Of a DNA stretch of 52,889 nucleotides, positions 26,207-34,802 are shown piece by piece (the first letter of the stretch is position 1; each line of letters starts with the position of its first letter). Source of the DNA: Candidatus Nanoarchaeia archaeon (GTDB lineage: Archaea; Nanobdellota; Nanobdellia; Woesearchaeales; JACPBV01); assembly GCA_028279655.1 (NCBI GenBank), contig JANQNH010000012.1:1-52889 (forward strand), read 5' to 3'. The notes under the pieces were generated by a model that saw nothing but the letters and a program-made list of their open reading frames with translations, did no database searches and had not been told where the DNA came from. The translations under genes and the position numbers were made by a program.

Positions 26207-26461
26207 ATGATTGATGTTTTAGAGGGTTTGGTTGATAAGAAGGTGAGGAATATTCTAAAGATTTTTATCAAGAATAAGGATGAGCTTTTTCATCTTAAGA
26301 AGATCTCTGAGATGTCTAAGGTTCCTATCGCCACATCTTTTAGGATTGTGCGGCGGCTGGTAATGTTGGGATTTGTTAGGGTGATAAGGGTAGGCAAGTT
26401 TAAGCTCTATAAGCTTGCTGATAATAAAAAAACAGAACTGCTAAGAGGACTATTGAAATGA
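26207..26461 (+). CDS. Winged-helix DNA-binding protein, 84 aa
   Basis: A small ArsR/MarR-like winged-helix protein: helix 1 near residues 8-22, helix 2 (F-H-L-K-K-I-S-E-M-S-K), recognition helix (P-I-A-T-S-F-R-I-V-R-R-L), then a beta wing (F-V-R-V-I-R-V-G-K-F-K-L-Y). Length is that of a bare DNA-binding domain with no sensor. TATA-like TTTAAATAT at 26177-26185 predicts a leaderless ATG at 26207. The last codons overlap the hydrolase gene as ATGA, so the pair is a coupled operon. It probably controls its own operon. The 200-nt gap upstream is AT-rich; besides this promoter and that of the divergent gene I see only an AGTGATAAA motif at 26052. Confidence 0.85.
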   Translation: MIDVLEGLVDKKVRNILKIFIKNKDELFHLKKISEMSKVPIATSFRIVRRLVMLGFVRVIRVGKFKLYKLADNKKTELLRGLLK

Positions 26462-29112
26462 ATAAAAGAACAATAGTATTCATGTTTTTTGCTGTAGTAA
26501 TCCTGGTAGGGATAGGTATTCTTATGGACATGGGAGAGGAGGAGGTAAAAGAGGTTATCAGGGACATAACCCTTAAGAAGGAGTGTTCTGGAGATGAGGA
26601 TTGCGGCTATTCTTTCAGAATATGTGATGGCGGCAAGGAATCTGTATGTGAGAATGGTTGTGTATTTGGAAAGTGTACAAACTGTGTCCCTTTCTGCCCT
26701 AATAAGGCTGTATGCGGAAATATAAGCTGCCTAGATTCCATAAGGGTTTGTCCTGATGGTGGGATGGCCAGATGCACAAACTTTTGTGATGAGTTTGGAG
26801 AGTGCAGTTCTTGTGTCCCAAATTGTAATATCAAGACCAGAGAAGTTGTTAATTACAGGGTAGAAAGAAGCGGATTCAGTGTGGATGCTGTTCCATGCAT
26901 AGATAGCCAATATGTGGAAAAGACAGAAATCAGGAAGATAAACAAAAACCTTTCTGAGATAAGGCTCCCAGAAGGTTATTCGATGGTCATGGATCCGTTC
27001 AATGTTGAGTGTGATGGTGCTCTAGAACTAACATTGAACATCCCTGATACATATGTGGGTATTGAGGTACTTCGTTGCAAGGGAGATGATTGCAATCCTA
27101 GTGAGGTCAAGATCATAAATGAACTTAGATGTGGGGGAGAGTTATCCAGGGAGTTTTTGAGGAGTAAAGAATATCTGGAGCCGAGATTTATGCCTATAAG
27201 CATAGAGGAAGTAAGTTCTGAGGTCGTGTCTGGAAGAGAGATCAGCAGCGACAGATATAAGGTTAGGTTTGAAGGTGATTTTAGAGGATTAAAGGCAACA
27301 TTGTCCATGCCTAAGAGCGGGATAAAGGAGGCTAAGAATCCAAGCCTTAAGATAGCTGGAACTCCTGTGGTGATCAGAGTGGATGGGCTTGAGGGTGAAA
27401 ATGGTGGTGTGGCAGAGAAGGGAATTGATGCAGTAGTCACAATGCCTTATGTAGACCTTGAGGGATTTGAAGAAGATTCTCTTGGAATGTACATAAGAAC
27501 AGATGTTGTATGGGATTTTGTTGGTGGTGAGATAGACAAGACAGATAAAACAGTAACTGCGACTATCTCTGACTTTGGAGGGTACCTGAACAACAATGGT
27601 GAGGCCGAGGTTGCTTTGATGGCTATACTATGCGTAGCTTGTTATGATTCCTCGCTTACTAAGGTCTATGGTCCTTCAGAAGGAAGCGGAGATATGGTAG
27701 TTTTGATCCATGGATTTAATCCTGAGCCGAATACATACCAGCCCCTTATCGATGACATAAGACTGACTAACCAGCCATTTGACGTATGGACGCTGGATTA
27801 CCCTTCTTCAAGGCCCCTAGATGACAATATCATGGAGATTATGTCTGTCTTAGAGAAAAATCATGCCAACTACAAGGAGATATACATCGTTGCACATTCT
27901 TTAGGGGGACTGATCATCCAACAAGCACTGCATAACTCACATCTTGAGAACAGCAAGGCATTGGAGAACAGGGATCCGATCAAATACACGTACCTGAACA
28001 AGGTCAGGGAGGTTATCCTGGCTGGAGCTCCAAATGAGGGTTCTCCTGTAGTTGAGGTATACCAGAACCTATTTGAGAGCCTGATAAACAAGGAAGGAGG
28101 GGTATTGTTTAATCCAAACAGTCCTGCAATGAAACATATGGTAAAGGGTTTGATCACTCCAAGGGTTCCTGGGATAGAGTATAGAGTATTAGCGGGGACA
28201 GAGCCACTTGGGTTTAATCTTTTGTTTTTTGATGTTACGACAGAGAAACTTGCAAAGATATATGAAAAGAATGACGGGATCATAACAGTTAAGAGTGCAC
28301 AACACGTGGGCGAGGGCTACATCAATGATATGTGTGAGAACTATTGGGAGCTGAATGTTACCCATACGGATCTGATAGATGATCCGTTAGCAAGAAGGAT
28401 AATCGGGAAGATAATCTCTGAAGGAATATCCCAAGAGGATTCTGCGGTTTTGGGACGCAACAGGTATTTTGATCTTTCGGTGTCGGATTGTTCAAGGGAT
28501 GACAGGTATATTGTAATAGGGAGGAAGATCAAGGAGGAAGGGGTCTTGGATGAAACCATGTGCAGCTGTGGTAATGGCTATTGTGGAGAAGGGGAGGATG
28601 AGATAAACTGTCCTACTGACTGCGCATTGTTCTTTTCGGAGGAGAGAAAAAAGAGTATCCTCATGTTTATCGGTCTTGCATTGATCAGTTTCTTTTTAGT
28701 GTACGGATTACTTATGCATAAGAGGTTTAACCATCCCCATCTTAAAAAAGCTATTGAGCATATCAAGGACAATTATGATATTGTTCCTGGAGAAGGCCAT
28801 ACTGTTGAACAGGTGAGGAATGCATTCTTAGGGATGGGATGGCCTAAGAAGATCGTGGATGACTCTATAAGGCTTCTGATAAATGAATTCCACACCCATT
28901 ATCATAGCCCATTAAAAAAGCATGTTAAGAAACATCTGAAGAAGGGATATACCAAGGAGCAGATAAAATATGGACTTATGGACAGCGGATTAAAGGAGGA
29001 TCTTATAGACAAGGTGCTTAGGAATGAAGAGGTAGAACCTACCTTTAGGTTAAAGGAGCACAAGAAGAGGGCCCTTTCAGCAAGTGGCAGATATTTCCAT
29101 TTTAAACCCTGA
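26458..29112 (+). CDS. Membrane-anchored extracellular alpha/beta hydrolase (lipase-like) with cytosolic helical modules
   Basis: An 884-aa protein. An N-terminal signal anchor spans about residues 4-25. A Cys-rich region (about 38-125) has two repeats of the form C-x-D/G-G-x-x-x-x-C-x-x-x-C. A beta-rich region follows to about 400. The alpha/beta hydrolase domain begins with L-I-H-G-F near 415 and has the nucleophile elbow A-H-S-L-G-G with Ser near 481, then L-A-G-A-P-N-E-G-S. Candidate Asp and His lie later (for example the H near 650), but I cannot assign them firmly. A second Cys cluster precedes a membrane segment near 732-752. Two copies of the small cytosolic helical module follow (about 760-800 and 815-850). 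Substrate could be lipid, ester or peptidoglycan-like; unknown. It is coupled to the winged-helix gene by an ATGA overlap. Confidence 0.82.
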   Translation: MNKRTIVFMFFAVVILVGIGILMDMGEEEVKEVIRDITLKKECSGDEDCGYSFRICDGGKESVCENGCVFGKCTNCVPFCPNKAVCGNISCLDSIRVCPDGGMARCTNFCDEFGECSSCVPNCNIKTREVVNYRVERSGFSVDAVPCIDSQYVEKTEIRKINKNLSEIRLPEGYSMVMDPFNVECDGALELTLNIPDTYVGIEVLRCKGDDCNPSEVKIINELRCGGELSREFLRSKEYLEPRFMPISIEEVSSEVVSGREISSDRYKVRFEGDFRGLKATLSMPKSGIKEAKNPSLKIAGTPVVIRVDGLEGENGGVAEKGIDAVVTMPYVDLEGFEEDSLGMYIRTDVVWDFVGGEIDKTDKTVTATISDFGGYLNNNGEAEVALMAILCVACYDSSLTKVYGPSEGSGDMVVLIHGFNPEPNTYQPLIDDIRLTNQPFDVWTLDYPSSRPLDDNIMEIMSVLEKNHANYKEIYIVAHSLGGLIIQQALHNSHLENSKALENRDPIKYTYLNKVREVILAGAPNEGSPVVEVYQNLFESLINKEGGVLFNPNSPAMKHMVKGLITPRVPGIEYRVLAGTEPLGFNLLFFDVTTEKLAKIYEKNDGIITVKSAQHVGEGYINDMCENYWELNVTHTDLIDDPLARRIIGKIISEGISQEDSAVLGRNRYFDLSVSDCSRDDRYIVIGRKIKEEGVLDETMCSCGNGYCGEGEDEINCPTDCALFFSEERKKSILMFIGLALISFFLVYGLLMHKRFNHPHLKKAIEHIKDNYDIVPGEGHTVEQVRNAFLGMGWPKKIVDDSIRLLINEFHTHYHSPLKKHVKKHLKKGYTKEQIKYGLMDSGLKEDLIDKVLRNEEVEPTFRLKEHKKRALSASGRYFHFKP

Positions 29113-29164
29113 TTAATTGTTTTTATTAATTTCTAGCTCTTCGGAACCATTGGTTTGATTTTTC

Positions 29165-29932
29165 CTATTTTTTGTTTTTTAACAAACCCTTTTTAATGGG
29201 TAGTGTAAATGTATAGATCTCAGCACCATCTATTGGTTTCCCGGACTCGAAAACAATATCATATCTTTTATCCCTGCGAGTGTATAAACGATATAGGCCT
29301 TGTCTATCCGATAAATAGATAGTTCCATCATTTGCAACATTAAGGGATAGATCCTGGCAATTAGGAAAAAGAGATTTAGGAAGAAATGCAGAATAATACC
29401 CAGTTGAGGAGTCGTATGCGTTCAACTCCTGATTCTGTAATGTAGCTGGGATACTTGCCACAAACCTGCCGTTCGGACTTAACTCAAATTTCCTCAGAGC
29501 CTGCCATGTATTGGGGGGTAATTCTACTTTAAAGATGTTTTTTGGTTTTCCTATTTTACGGTCTAGCAGAAAATAATCATAAAAGGTTTCTTCTGTTTTA
29601 GGTCCTTGTCTATCCATAATAGAATAGACTATTGTAGAGGCATCTGCATCCATTGCATGGAGTAGGCCTTTTCCTTGATACTCTAATCCCAGGTTTTTTG
29701 AGTCAAACATGGCAAAGCTATCTCCTAACTGAATGGCAAGCATATTTCCTTCTCTTGAAACTCTCAAATAACCATAATCCTGCCATGGTTCCGGTAATGA
29801 GCTTGGTAATTTGTCTAACTCAGATCTCCTAACCTTTTGATCGGTTCTGATTATTATTCTTCTTTTATTCGCAAAATCTGCAACAACGAAGGGGATACTT
29901 TCGCTTATATTTAGCAGATAGCTCAAATCCAT
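29165..29932 (-). pseudogene. C-terminal part of a frameshifted Tat-exported protein
   Basis: 255 codons from an internal ATG at 29932. There is no signal peptide, though the content is a run of beta-propeller-like blades (patterns such as G-R-F-V-A-S-I, D-G-T-I-Y-L-S-D-R-Q-G-L-Y-R-L-Y). It overlaps the end of the upstream Tat-signal frame by 68 nt in a different frame. The upstream frame ends in an implausible basic/Cys tail, whereas this frame continues with smooth beta structure. I therefore read both as one gene, 29165-30500, broken by a +1 shift somewhere in 29865-29932. Sequencing error, real mutation or programmed shift cannot be told apart here. It could also be a separate gene that lost its export signal, which is less likely. 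Confidence 0.6.
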
Positions 29933-30500
29933 AGACCGCTAAGCCATTATTAGCTATCTGGTAGGTATCGTACCCTAATCTTGAGCCATCCAACCATTTT
30001 TTCGGAGGTTGGCGACGGTCATCTTTATTTGGTATGCCTAGAGGCAACTCATATGTTCTTTTTGAGTTAATATCTACCAAAACAGCCCTGTTTTCTTTTG
30101 TAAATAGGCCATAACCTGCTTCATCGCCTTCGATTGCGGTTAAGATCGCCCATGATTTATCAGAAGAGATAAATTCTTCGTAGCTAGGGTATATGTATTT
30201 GGGTTCCAATGGTTTTTCTATTCTAATTGCCCACGGATTAAGTTGGTATTCTCTAGGAAAAGATAACTTACTTTTAGCTTTAAGATTATCAATAATCGTA
30301 TCGGTGATATCTTTTGATGGATGAAGCTCTTTTTGCTGCCAATCTTCAATCTCAATAGATATTCCTGGAATGTCCTCAATAGTTAGTATTTTCTTACCTT
30401 GATATTTACTTGAAGCTAGAATTCTTTTTGGATTAGTTGCTAGGGCAAAGGCTGCTAAGGAAGATTGCAGGAAACGTCTTCTTGAAAGCATAGTCCTCAT
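29865..30500 (-). pseudogene. N-terminal part of a frameshifted Tat-exported protein
   Basis: From ATG 30500 this gives 211 codons with a clear twin-arginine signal (S-R-R-R-F-L-Q at about residues 5-11), a hydrophobic h-region and an A-S-S cleavage area near 30. The rest is beta-rich and propeller-like. A minus-strand TATA (TTTTAAAT, 30528-30535) predicts transcription start just before ATG 30500, which is preferred over a TTG at 30509. The frame ends in K-R-K-Y-P-L-R-C-C-R-F-C-E, unlike the preceding sequence, while the 29165-29932 frame continues plausibly. The intact protein would be about 440 aa, exported folded, and of unknown substrate. Confidence 0.65.
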
Positions 30501-30619
30501 TTTAGTCAATTAAAAATGGTATTATCTATTTAAAATTATCCTTTCTAGAACTACTATAAAATGATAACTTTTATGATCCACCAAAATCTGCTATATTAGC
30601 TCTTGCTATTTACCACAAT

Positions 30620-30628
30620 ATTTAAAAA
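30620..30628 (+). promoter_or_regulatory. TATA box of the SRP RNA gene
   Basis: Sequence ATTTAAAAA is centred about 25 nt before the first base of the RNA (30648), the classical archaeal spacing. It lies in the gap after the divergent Tat gene and has no competing start codon downstream. Confidence 0.75.
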
Positions 30629-30647
30629 TGGAATGATAATCCTAGTA

Positions 30648-30925
30648 GTGGGCAAGCTAGGCTGGGAGGTTAGCGCTCTCCTGTTACTGTAAACACGCTT
30701 TAGACAGAGCTGAAGTCCAGGAAGAGGTATTGACTTAGCATATCGGTCTTGATATGGACTATGAGATTCTGTCCTGTAGGATTGATATTTTAAGGAACCC
30801 GGTGAGACCAGGAATGGAGCAGCCGTAACTTCTAATATTGATGCTTATAGGGTAGCGGAATTGAGAATATGTCAAGGTTAACTGCTATGCCCTGTTTTTA
30901 TCCATTTTTGGGCATGCTTGCCCAC
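30648..30925 (+). ncRNA. Archaeal signal recognition particle RNA (7S/SRP RNA)
   Basis: About 278 nt, closed by a terminal helix in which GTGGGCAAGC (30648-30657) pairs with GCTTGCCCAC (30916-30925), as in archaeal helix 1. The 5' Alu domain has the typical GCTAGGCTGGG and CTGTTACTGTAAAC segments. The S domain helix 8 is diagnostic: a GGAA tetraloop at 30811-30814 closed by CCA/TGG, then AGCAGCC. It scaffolds SRP19/SRP54 and delivers ribosomes making membrane and exported proteins to the Sec translocon. A TATA box lies at 30620-30628 and a T-rich stretch after 30925 may end transcription. It lies opposite to the downstream minus-strand operon. Confidence 0.95.
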
Positions 30926-30938
30926 TTTACTTTCTTGC

Positions 30939-31418
30939 CTAATTCGTCTTCTTGGCAATTAGGGCTGATATAGCAGACAGAGCTGCTCCAATCAATCCTG
31001 AGAACAAAGGTCCTGTTATCAATCCAATATATATCCCTATCTTCATGAAATCTTCTATTGCTGCTGAGTTACCTGCCTGAGCAATTGCTGCCTGGATAAC
31101 CTGTGGAACAAGGTAGAACATAAGAATCCCTATTATCGCCCCTACAAAACCTGAGATTATGCCTGTCAATGCACCAGACCATGCTGCGGTCTTTATCGAC
31201 TGGTTGTGATCCTTAACTGCTGTCCAACCGATGAATCCAAAGATTACTATAGTAAGAAGCCATGAGGCAATTGGCGAGAATATTGTAACATATATTGAGA
31301 AAGAGATCATGCTAATGATCAATGCTAAGATGCTCCATGCTATCAGCACATATGCCGGCATCTTAATTGTATTCCAGTATTCCTTGAATTCCTTGTTTGC
31401 AAATTTAATTTTTACCAC
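30939..31418 (-). CDS. Four-helix small membrane protein
   Basis: 159 aa with four predicted membrane segments (about residues 20-45, 50-68, 80-106 and 126-155), Gly/Ala/Ile-rich, with short loops. I do not recognise a function; similar small DUF5518-like archaeal membrane proteins exist, but this is only a resemblance. The start is a GTG at 31418 that overlaps the stop of the preceding gene by 7 nt. An AAAGGAG directly before it is closer than a normal Shine-Dalgarno, so reinitiation from the upstream gene is the likely mode. It ends 13 nt from the SRP RNA on the opposite strand. Confidence 0.75.
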   Translation of the reverse strand: MVKIKFANKEFKEYWNTIKMPAYVLIAWSILALIISMISFSIYVTIFSPIASWLLTIVIFGFIGWTAVKDHNQSIKTAAWSGALTGIISGFVGAIIGILMFYLVPQVIQAAIAQAGNSAAIEDFMKIGIYIGLITGPLFSGLIGAALSAISALIAKKTN

Positions 31419-31621
31419 TCCTTTCTTGACCTTAGATAACAGTATATATCCAAGGATATCGTTGTTATTATGAATATCATCGCTAGCCCTAATGGAGAAG
31501 TAGGGTCTATGCTTATCTTTTGAGGCGCTACTGTGAATCCTGTTATAGCAGGATTTGTCAGTAAAAAGTTCAATACAAGAATTGCCGATATGACATTAGC
31601 TATGAATAATGATGTTTTCAT
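31412..31621 (-). CDS. Small two-helix membrane protein with TGF-V motif
   Basis: 69 aa: an N-terminal membrane segment (about residues 4-24), an extracellular loop beginning A-I-T-G-F-T-V, and a second membrane segment (about 42-60) ending in basic residues. The T-G-F-x-V motif just after a hydrophobic segment recurs in giant protein 2. Its ATG follows the aminotransferase stop without a gap (TAGATG), and its end overlaps the next gene, so the three form an operon. Function unknown. Confidence 0.72.
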   Translation of the reverse strand: MKTSLFIANVISAILVLNFLLTNPAITGFTVAPQKISIDPTSPLGLAMIFIITTISLDIYCYLRSRKEW

Positions 31622-32527
31622 CTATTTGTTAACATAGGTAAGCCAATTTTTATATTTTTCGTTTTTTCCATGGACAATGTCCATAAATAACTCTCTTAGC
31701 TTTGCTGTAATCGGTCCTGGTGCCTCGGCTCCAATCTTTTTGTCATCAATTGAGGCTATAGAGGTAACTTCTGCTGCTGTACCTGAGAAGAAGGCTTCGT
31801 CTGCCGCATATACTTCCTCTAACCTAAGGTTTCTTTCCTTTAATTCTATCCCTTCGTCTTTAACGATCTGAATAATCGCGTTTCTAGTTATTCCTGGTAG
31901 TATGTTGCCTAAAGGAGGGGTGATTATCTTCTTGTCCTTGACTATATAGAAATTTTCTCCCGGACCTTCCTCCACAAATCCTTCTGCATTTAGTAACAAT
32001 GCTTCATCGTATCCTGCATCTTTTACTTCTATCGAAGCTAGTATTGAGTTTGCGTAATGACCGCAGATCTTGGCATCGGTATGTGTGCTTTTAGGGTGGA
32101 TCCTGGTGTATTTTGAGGTTTTTACTTTTATGGATCCCTCACCAAGGTATTTACCCCAGGGCCATACTGCTATTGTGCAGTTGACAGGTGCTCCTTCTGG
32201 ATTCACACCCATCTTTCCATAACCGTAGAAAATCAAAGGCCTGATGTAACCAGACTTCATCTTGTTCGCCTTGGTTGTTTCTATAATTGCTTTTGTGAAT
32301 TCCTCTTTTGAGAAAGGAACTTGCATCTTTATTTTAGATGCGGAATAGTATAGTCTGTCTATATGCTCTTTTAATCTAAAGATAGCAGGACCTTTGTCTG
32401 TCTCATAGCACCTTATACCTTCAAAAACCCCAGCACCATAATGTAAGGTATGGGAGATTACATGAATCTTAGCATCCTCCCAGGGGACTAACTTACCATC
32501 CATCCAGATAAATTCTGTAGGTTCCAT
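31622..32527 (-). CDS. ilvE: Branched-chain amino acid aminotransferase
   Basis: 301 aa from ATG 32527; fold-type IV PLP enzyme exchanging amino groups between Leu/Ile/Val and 2-oxoglutarate. Visible motifs: an N-terminal W-M-D-G-K-L-V, H-Y-G-A-G-V-F-E-G-I-R, the catalytic lysine in D-A-K-I-C-G-H-Y-A-N-S, and the family signature E-G-P-G-E-N-F-Y followed by P-L-G-N-I-L-P-G-I-T-R. Length is standard. A longer frame to 32575 exists, but the minus-strand TATA (TATTTAAAT, 32550-32558) places transcription start at about 32527, giving a leaderless message from the inner ATG. It heads an operon with two small membrane-protein genes. No other branched-chain biosynthesis genes are in the window. Confidence 0.95.
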   Translation of the reverse strand: MEPTEFIWMDGKLVPWEDAKIHVISHTLHYGAGVFEGIRCYETDKGPAIFRLKEHIDRLYYSASKIKMQVPFSKEEFTKAIIETTKANKMKSGYIRPLIFYGYGKMGVNPEGAPVNCTIAVWPWGKYLGEGSIKVKTSKYTRIHPKSTHTDAKICGHYANSILASIEVKDAGYDEALLLNAEGFVEEGPGENFYIVKDKKIITPPLGNILPGITRNAIIQIVKDEGIELKERNLRLEEVYAADEAFFSGTAAEVTSIASIDDKKIGAEAPGPITAKLRELFMDIVHGKNEKYKNWLTYVNK

Positions 32528-32579
32528 TTTACCCTTAAGAATCAAGTTGTATTTAAATAATTTTGGGAAATGCAATGAT

Positions 32580-32945
32580 TTATTTTTTTTCTATTGTTAT
32601 TGGATCTCCATCTTTGGTTTGTTTTAGAATTGCAGGATTCTCAACTTTCCCAAAAACATTCACCTTAGAAGCAGCACGTATCTCGTCTCCCTGGGAAGCT
32701 GGTGTTCTGCCGAAGAAAATACAAAAACAGTCTCCCTGCGGCCAGAAACCGAGGTCTCCTACTTCTAGGATCTCTGTTGCTGTGTCCTCCTCATCTATGT
32801 GTACCGGGATCTCAAAGTATATCTCATCGCCCCATCTTTTTATGGATCCTGTTATTGGAAGATTATCGTATATTTTTCTTGCTGTATCTGAATCGTTAAG
32901 TTCTGCCAATAAATTAGTGTCTTTTGTCTTTATCCTTATCTTCAT
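32580..32945 (-). CDS. Cyclophilin-like fold protein (TM1367/COG2164-type)
   Basis: 121 aa. It matches the small cyclophilin-like family by its core: E-I-Y-F-E-I-P-V near residues 41-48, G-D-L-G-F-W-P-Q-G-D near 64-73, C-I-F-F-G-R-T-P-A-S near 75-84, then E-I-R-A-A-S-K-V-N-V-F-G. These are barrel-core residues; the family has no proven isomerase activity. No signal or membrane segment is seen, so it is cytosolic. It is the last gene of the 35299-32580 operon and its ATG overlaps the preceding stop (ATGA). Confidence 0.9.
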   Translation of the reverse strand: MKIRIKTKDTNLLAELNDSDTARKIYDNLPITGSIKRWGDEIYFEIPVHIDEEDTATEILEVGDLGFWPQGDCFCIFFGRTPASQGDEIRAASKVNVFGKVENPAILKQTKDGDPITIEKK

Positions 32946-33514
32946 TTTAGCGTGTCATATATGGAGAGATAGCCTTTGGCGGCCAGAAGTTTCATATCTG
33001 CAGTCAGTTCAACCTGGATCTTTCCGTTGTCTTTGGCATCTTTTACTGCAAGAATGGTATTGTCTGAATTAAGAATCTCAAGAATGGTCTCCTGGGTTCC
33101 TTTTATAACCAGGTCCTCATTTTTGGCATTTCCGATTTTGGTTATCGGCTTGTGATTATCTACATATCCGTAAAAAACCATGCCCACGTCTGTTACTTCA
33201 AACTCCATAATCGGATAGGATTTTGTACCTAATGGTTTCTTCAGCTTATATGCTCCAATCTCATTAATTATATAGTTGATATGCTCAGTACCAATAACCT
33301 GTTCTCCTGCCTGGATCAACTGTAGGGGATCATCAGGCAATGTTGGCTTTGGAATCAGCGGTTTTGAGATCAGATTTGGGGATATTACAAAAAAGTAAGC
33401 TCCTCCAAAGACTATTGCAACCAAGATTATTGCTATCGATACCATGACGTATCCTGCGATCTTATGGAATTTCTCCTTTAGCTTATCTCTTGACTGAGAT
33501 CCCTTCTTACCCAT
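32942..33514 (-). CDS. Single-pass membrane protein with small alpha/beta domain
   Basis: 190 aa from ATG 33514, one base after the aminotransferase stop; a TTG-started extension to 33547 is not needed. The N-terminus is basic and cytosolic (about 1-20), followed by a membrane segment (about 21-46) and a C-terminal domain. The pattern of that domain (M-E-F-E-V-T-D-V-G, then E-D-L-V-I-K-G-T-Q-E-T-I-L-E-I-L, ending in a helix with L-L-A-A-K-G-Y) recalls SCP2-like lipid-carrier folds. The resemblance is weak and not a family assignment. It is co-transcribed between the aminotransferase and the cyclophilin-like gene. Confidence 0.7.
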   Translation of the reverse strand: MGKKGSQSRDKLKEKFHKIAGYVMVSIAIILVAIVFGGAYFFVISPNLISKPLIPKPTLPDDPLQLIQAGEQVIGTEHINYIINEIGAYKLKKPLGTKSYPIMEFEVTDVGMVFYGYVDNHKPITKIGNAKNEDLVIKGTQETILEILNSDNTILAVKDAKDNGKIQVELTADMKLLAAKGYLSIYDTLK

Positions 33515-33515
33515 T

Positions 33516-34802
33516 TTAGTCTTTGCATGCCTTGTAGATGTTGTCAAAAATCTCTTTGATATCTTTTGTTTTTGTTGAAGAAAAAGCTATCCTAAGGATA
33601 TTACCTATAGCGATAACCCCTGTACTATATTTTTCCAGCAGAATCTGCCTGATATCCTCTCCTTTCTTGTTTTTCAATTCTATGCACATGAAATAACCGG
33701 AGTTGTGAGGGAGAGCAGTAAATTCTTCCTGGTATTCAGGGTGTTCTGCCAGCACATTCTCTACTTCATCAAATCGGGACTTAAGAATATTGAATTTCTC
33801 CTTTTTCTCGTCCCAATAGGCATCTTCACTGAATGCATGGTATACCAATGATTGAGAGAGGTGTGAATCGTTGGATATGTTGCCCCTAACTGCTCCGGAT
33901 GCCTTGCTCTCAAGGGCCTCGTATAATTCCCTGCTTCCTCCTTTGACACCGTATGTGATAAATCCAACCCTTAATCCCCATACATAATCCTCTTTTGTTG
34001 CTCCATCGAGCTTTATTGCCAAAACATTCTCATGAAGGTCTGCCAACTCTGAAAAGATGGATTCCTTATATATCCCATCCTTATAGACAAGACCGAAATA
34101 GGCATCATCGACTATCACCAGGATCTTGTTTCCGTTTTCTGCGGATTCCCTGATGATTTTTATGATTTCAGTTACTTCTGCTTCAGTAGGAGTATACCCA
34201 GAAGGATTGTTCGGGAAATTAAGTACAACAATCTTCTTGCCTGTTTCATTATTTAGTCTTTCTTTTAGGCCTTCTGTGTTAAATCTCCCTTGATCAAAGG
34301 TATTGAATGTGTCAAAGACTGCACCATAGGCATTTATCAGCATCAGCTTATAGTTCCCCCAGTAGAGATCAGGAAGTATTATCTTATCTCCTGGTTGTAT
34401 GAACATATAACCGACTATGCTCATCCCATGGGTAAGGGCATTCGTGACAATCGGCAGACTAACCTCTTTTCCTTTCAGGCTGGGATTCTTCGTAAATAAC
34501 ATCTCTTTCCATTTTTCCCTCAATTCCTTCTTTCCGAAGCTTGGGGCGTATGGAAATACGTCTTTTGGGTCCAGATTGATCCTGTCAGCTATCGATTTAA
34601 GCCGCATGGGGCTTCCGTCTTCTTCCAGGGCTATCCCAATGGTAGCATTAATCTTCTTTCCTTTGGCTTGTGCGCTTTGTGAAAGTATCCCTTTTTTTGG
34701 GAAGAATATTGCCTTGCCCTTATCTGAGAGCAAATCATGTACTGCAGGGTTTACATCCCCTATAGTTTCATTAAGTTCCTTTGCTTGAGGGTTTAGTTCC
34801 AT
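33516..34802 (-). CDS. Class I/II PLP-dependent aminotransferase
   Basis: 428 aa, fold-type I aminotransferase. Key motifs are F-P-N-N-P-S-G-Y (cofactor/substrate Asn), V-D-D-A-Y-F-G (PLP-ring Asp and Tyr), and the Schiff-base lysine in K-L-D-G-A-T-K-E-D, followed by G-L-R-V-G-F. A C-terminal small domain is present. Amino-acid specificity cannot be read from sequence. The ATG at 34802 overlaps the kinase gene by 10 nt, and the stop is one base from the next gene, so translation is tightly coupled. Together with the kinase it looks like a housekeeping operon of unclear pathway. Confidence 0.92.
   Translation of the reverse strand: MELNPQAKELNETIGDVNPAVHDLLSDKGKAIFFPKKGILSQSAQAKGKKINATIGIALEEDGSPMRLKSIADRINLDPKDVFPYAPSFGKKELREKWKEMLFTKNPSLKGKEVSLPIVTNALTHGMSIVGYMFIQPGDKIILPDLYWGNYKLMLINAYGAVFDTFNTFDQGRFNTEGLKERLNNETGKKIVVLNFPNNPSGYTPTEAEVTEIIKIIRESAENGNKILVIVDDAYFGLVYKDGIYKESIFSELADLHENVLAIKLDGATKEDYVWGLRVGFITYGVKGGSRELYEALESKASGAVRGNISNDSHLSQSLVYHAFSEDAYWDEKKEKFNILKSRFDEVENVLAEHPEYQEEFTALPHNSGYFMCIELKNKKGEDIRQILLEKYSTGVIAIGNILRIAFSSTKTKDIKEIFDNIYKACKD

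Noticed and set aside
32528-32575. N-terminal extension of the branched-chain aminotransferase
   Set aside because: It covers the TATA box; the leaderless inner ATG gives the normal family N-terminus.
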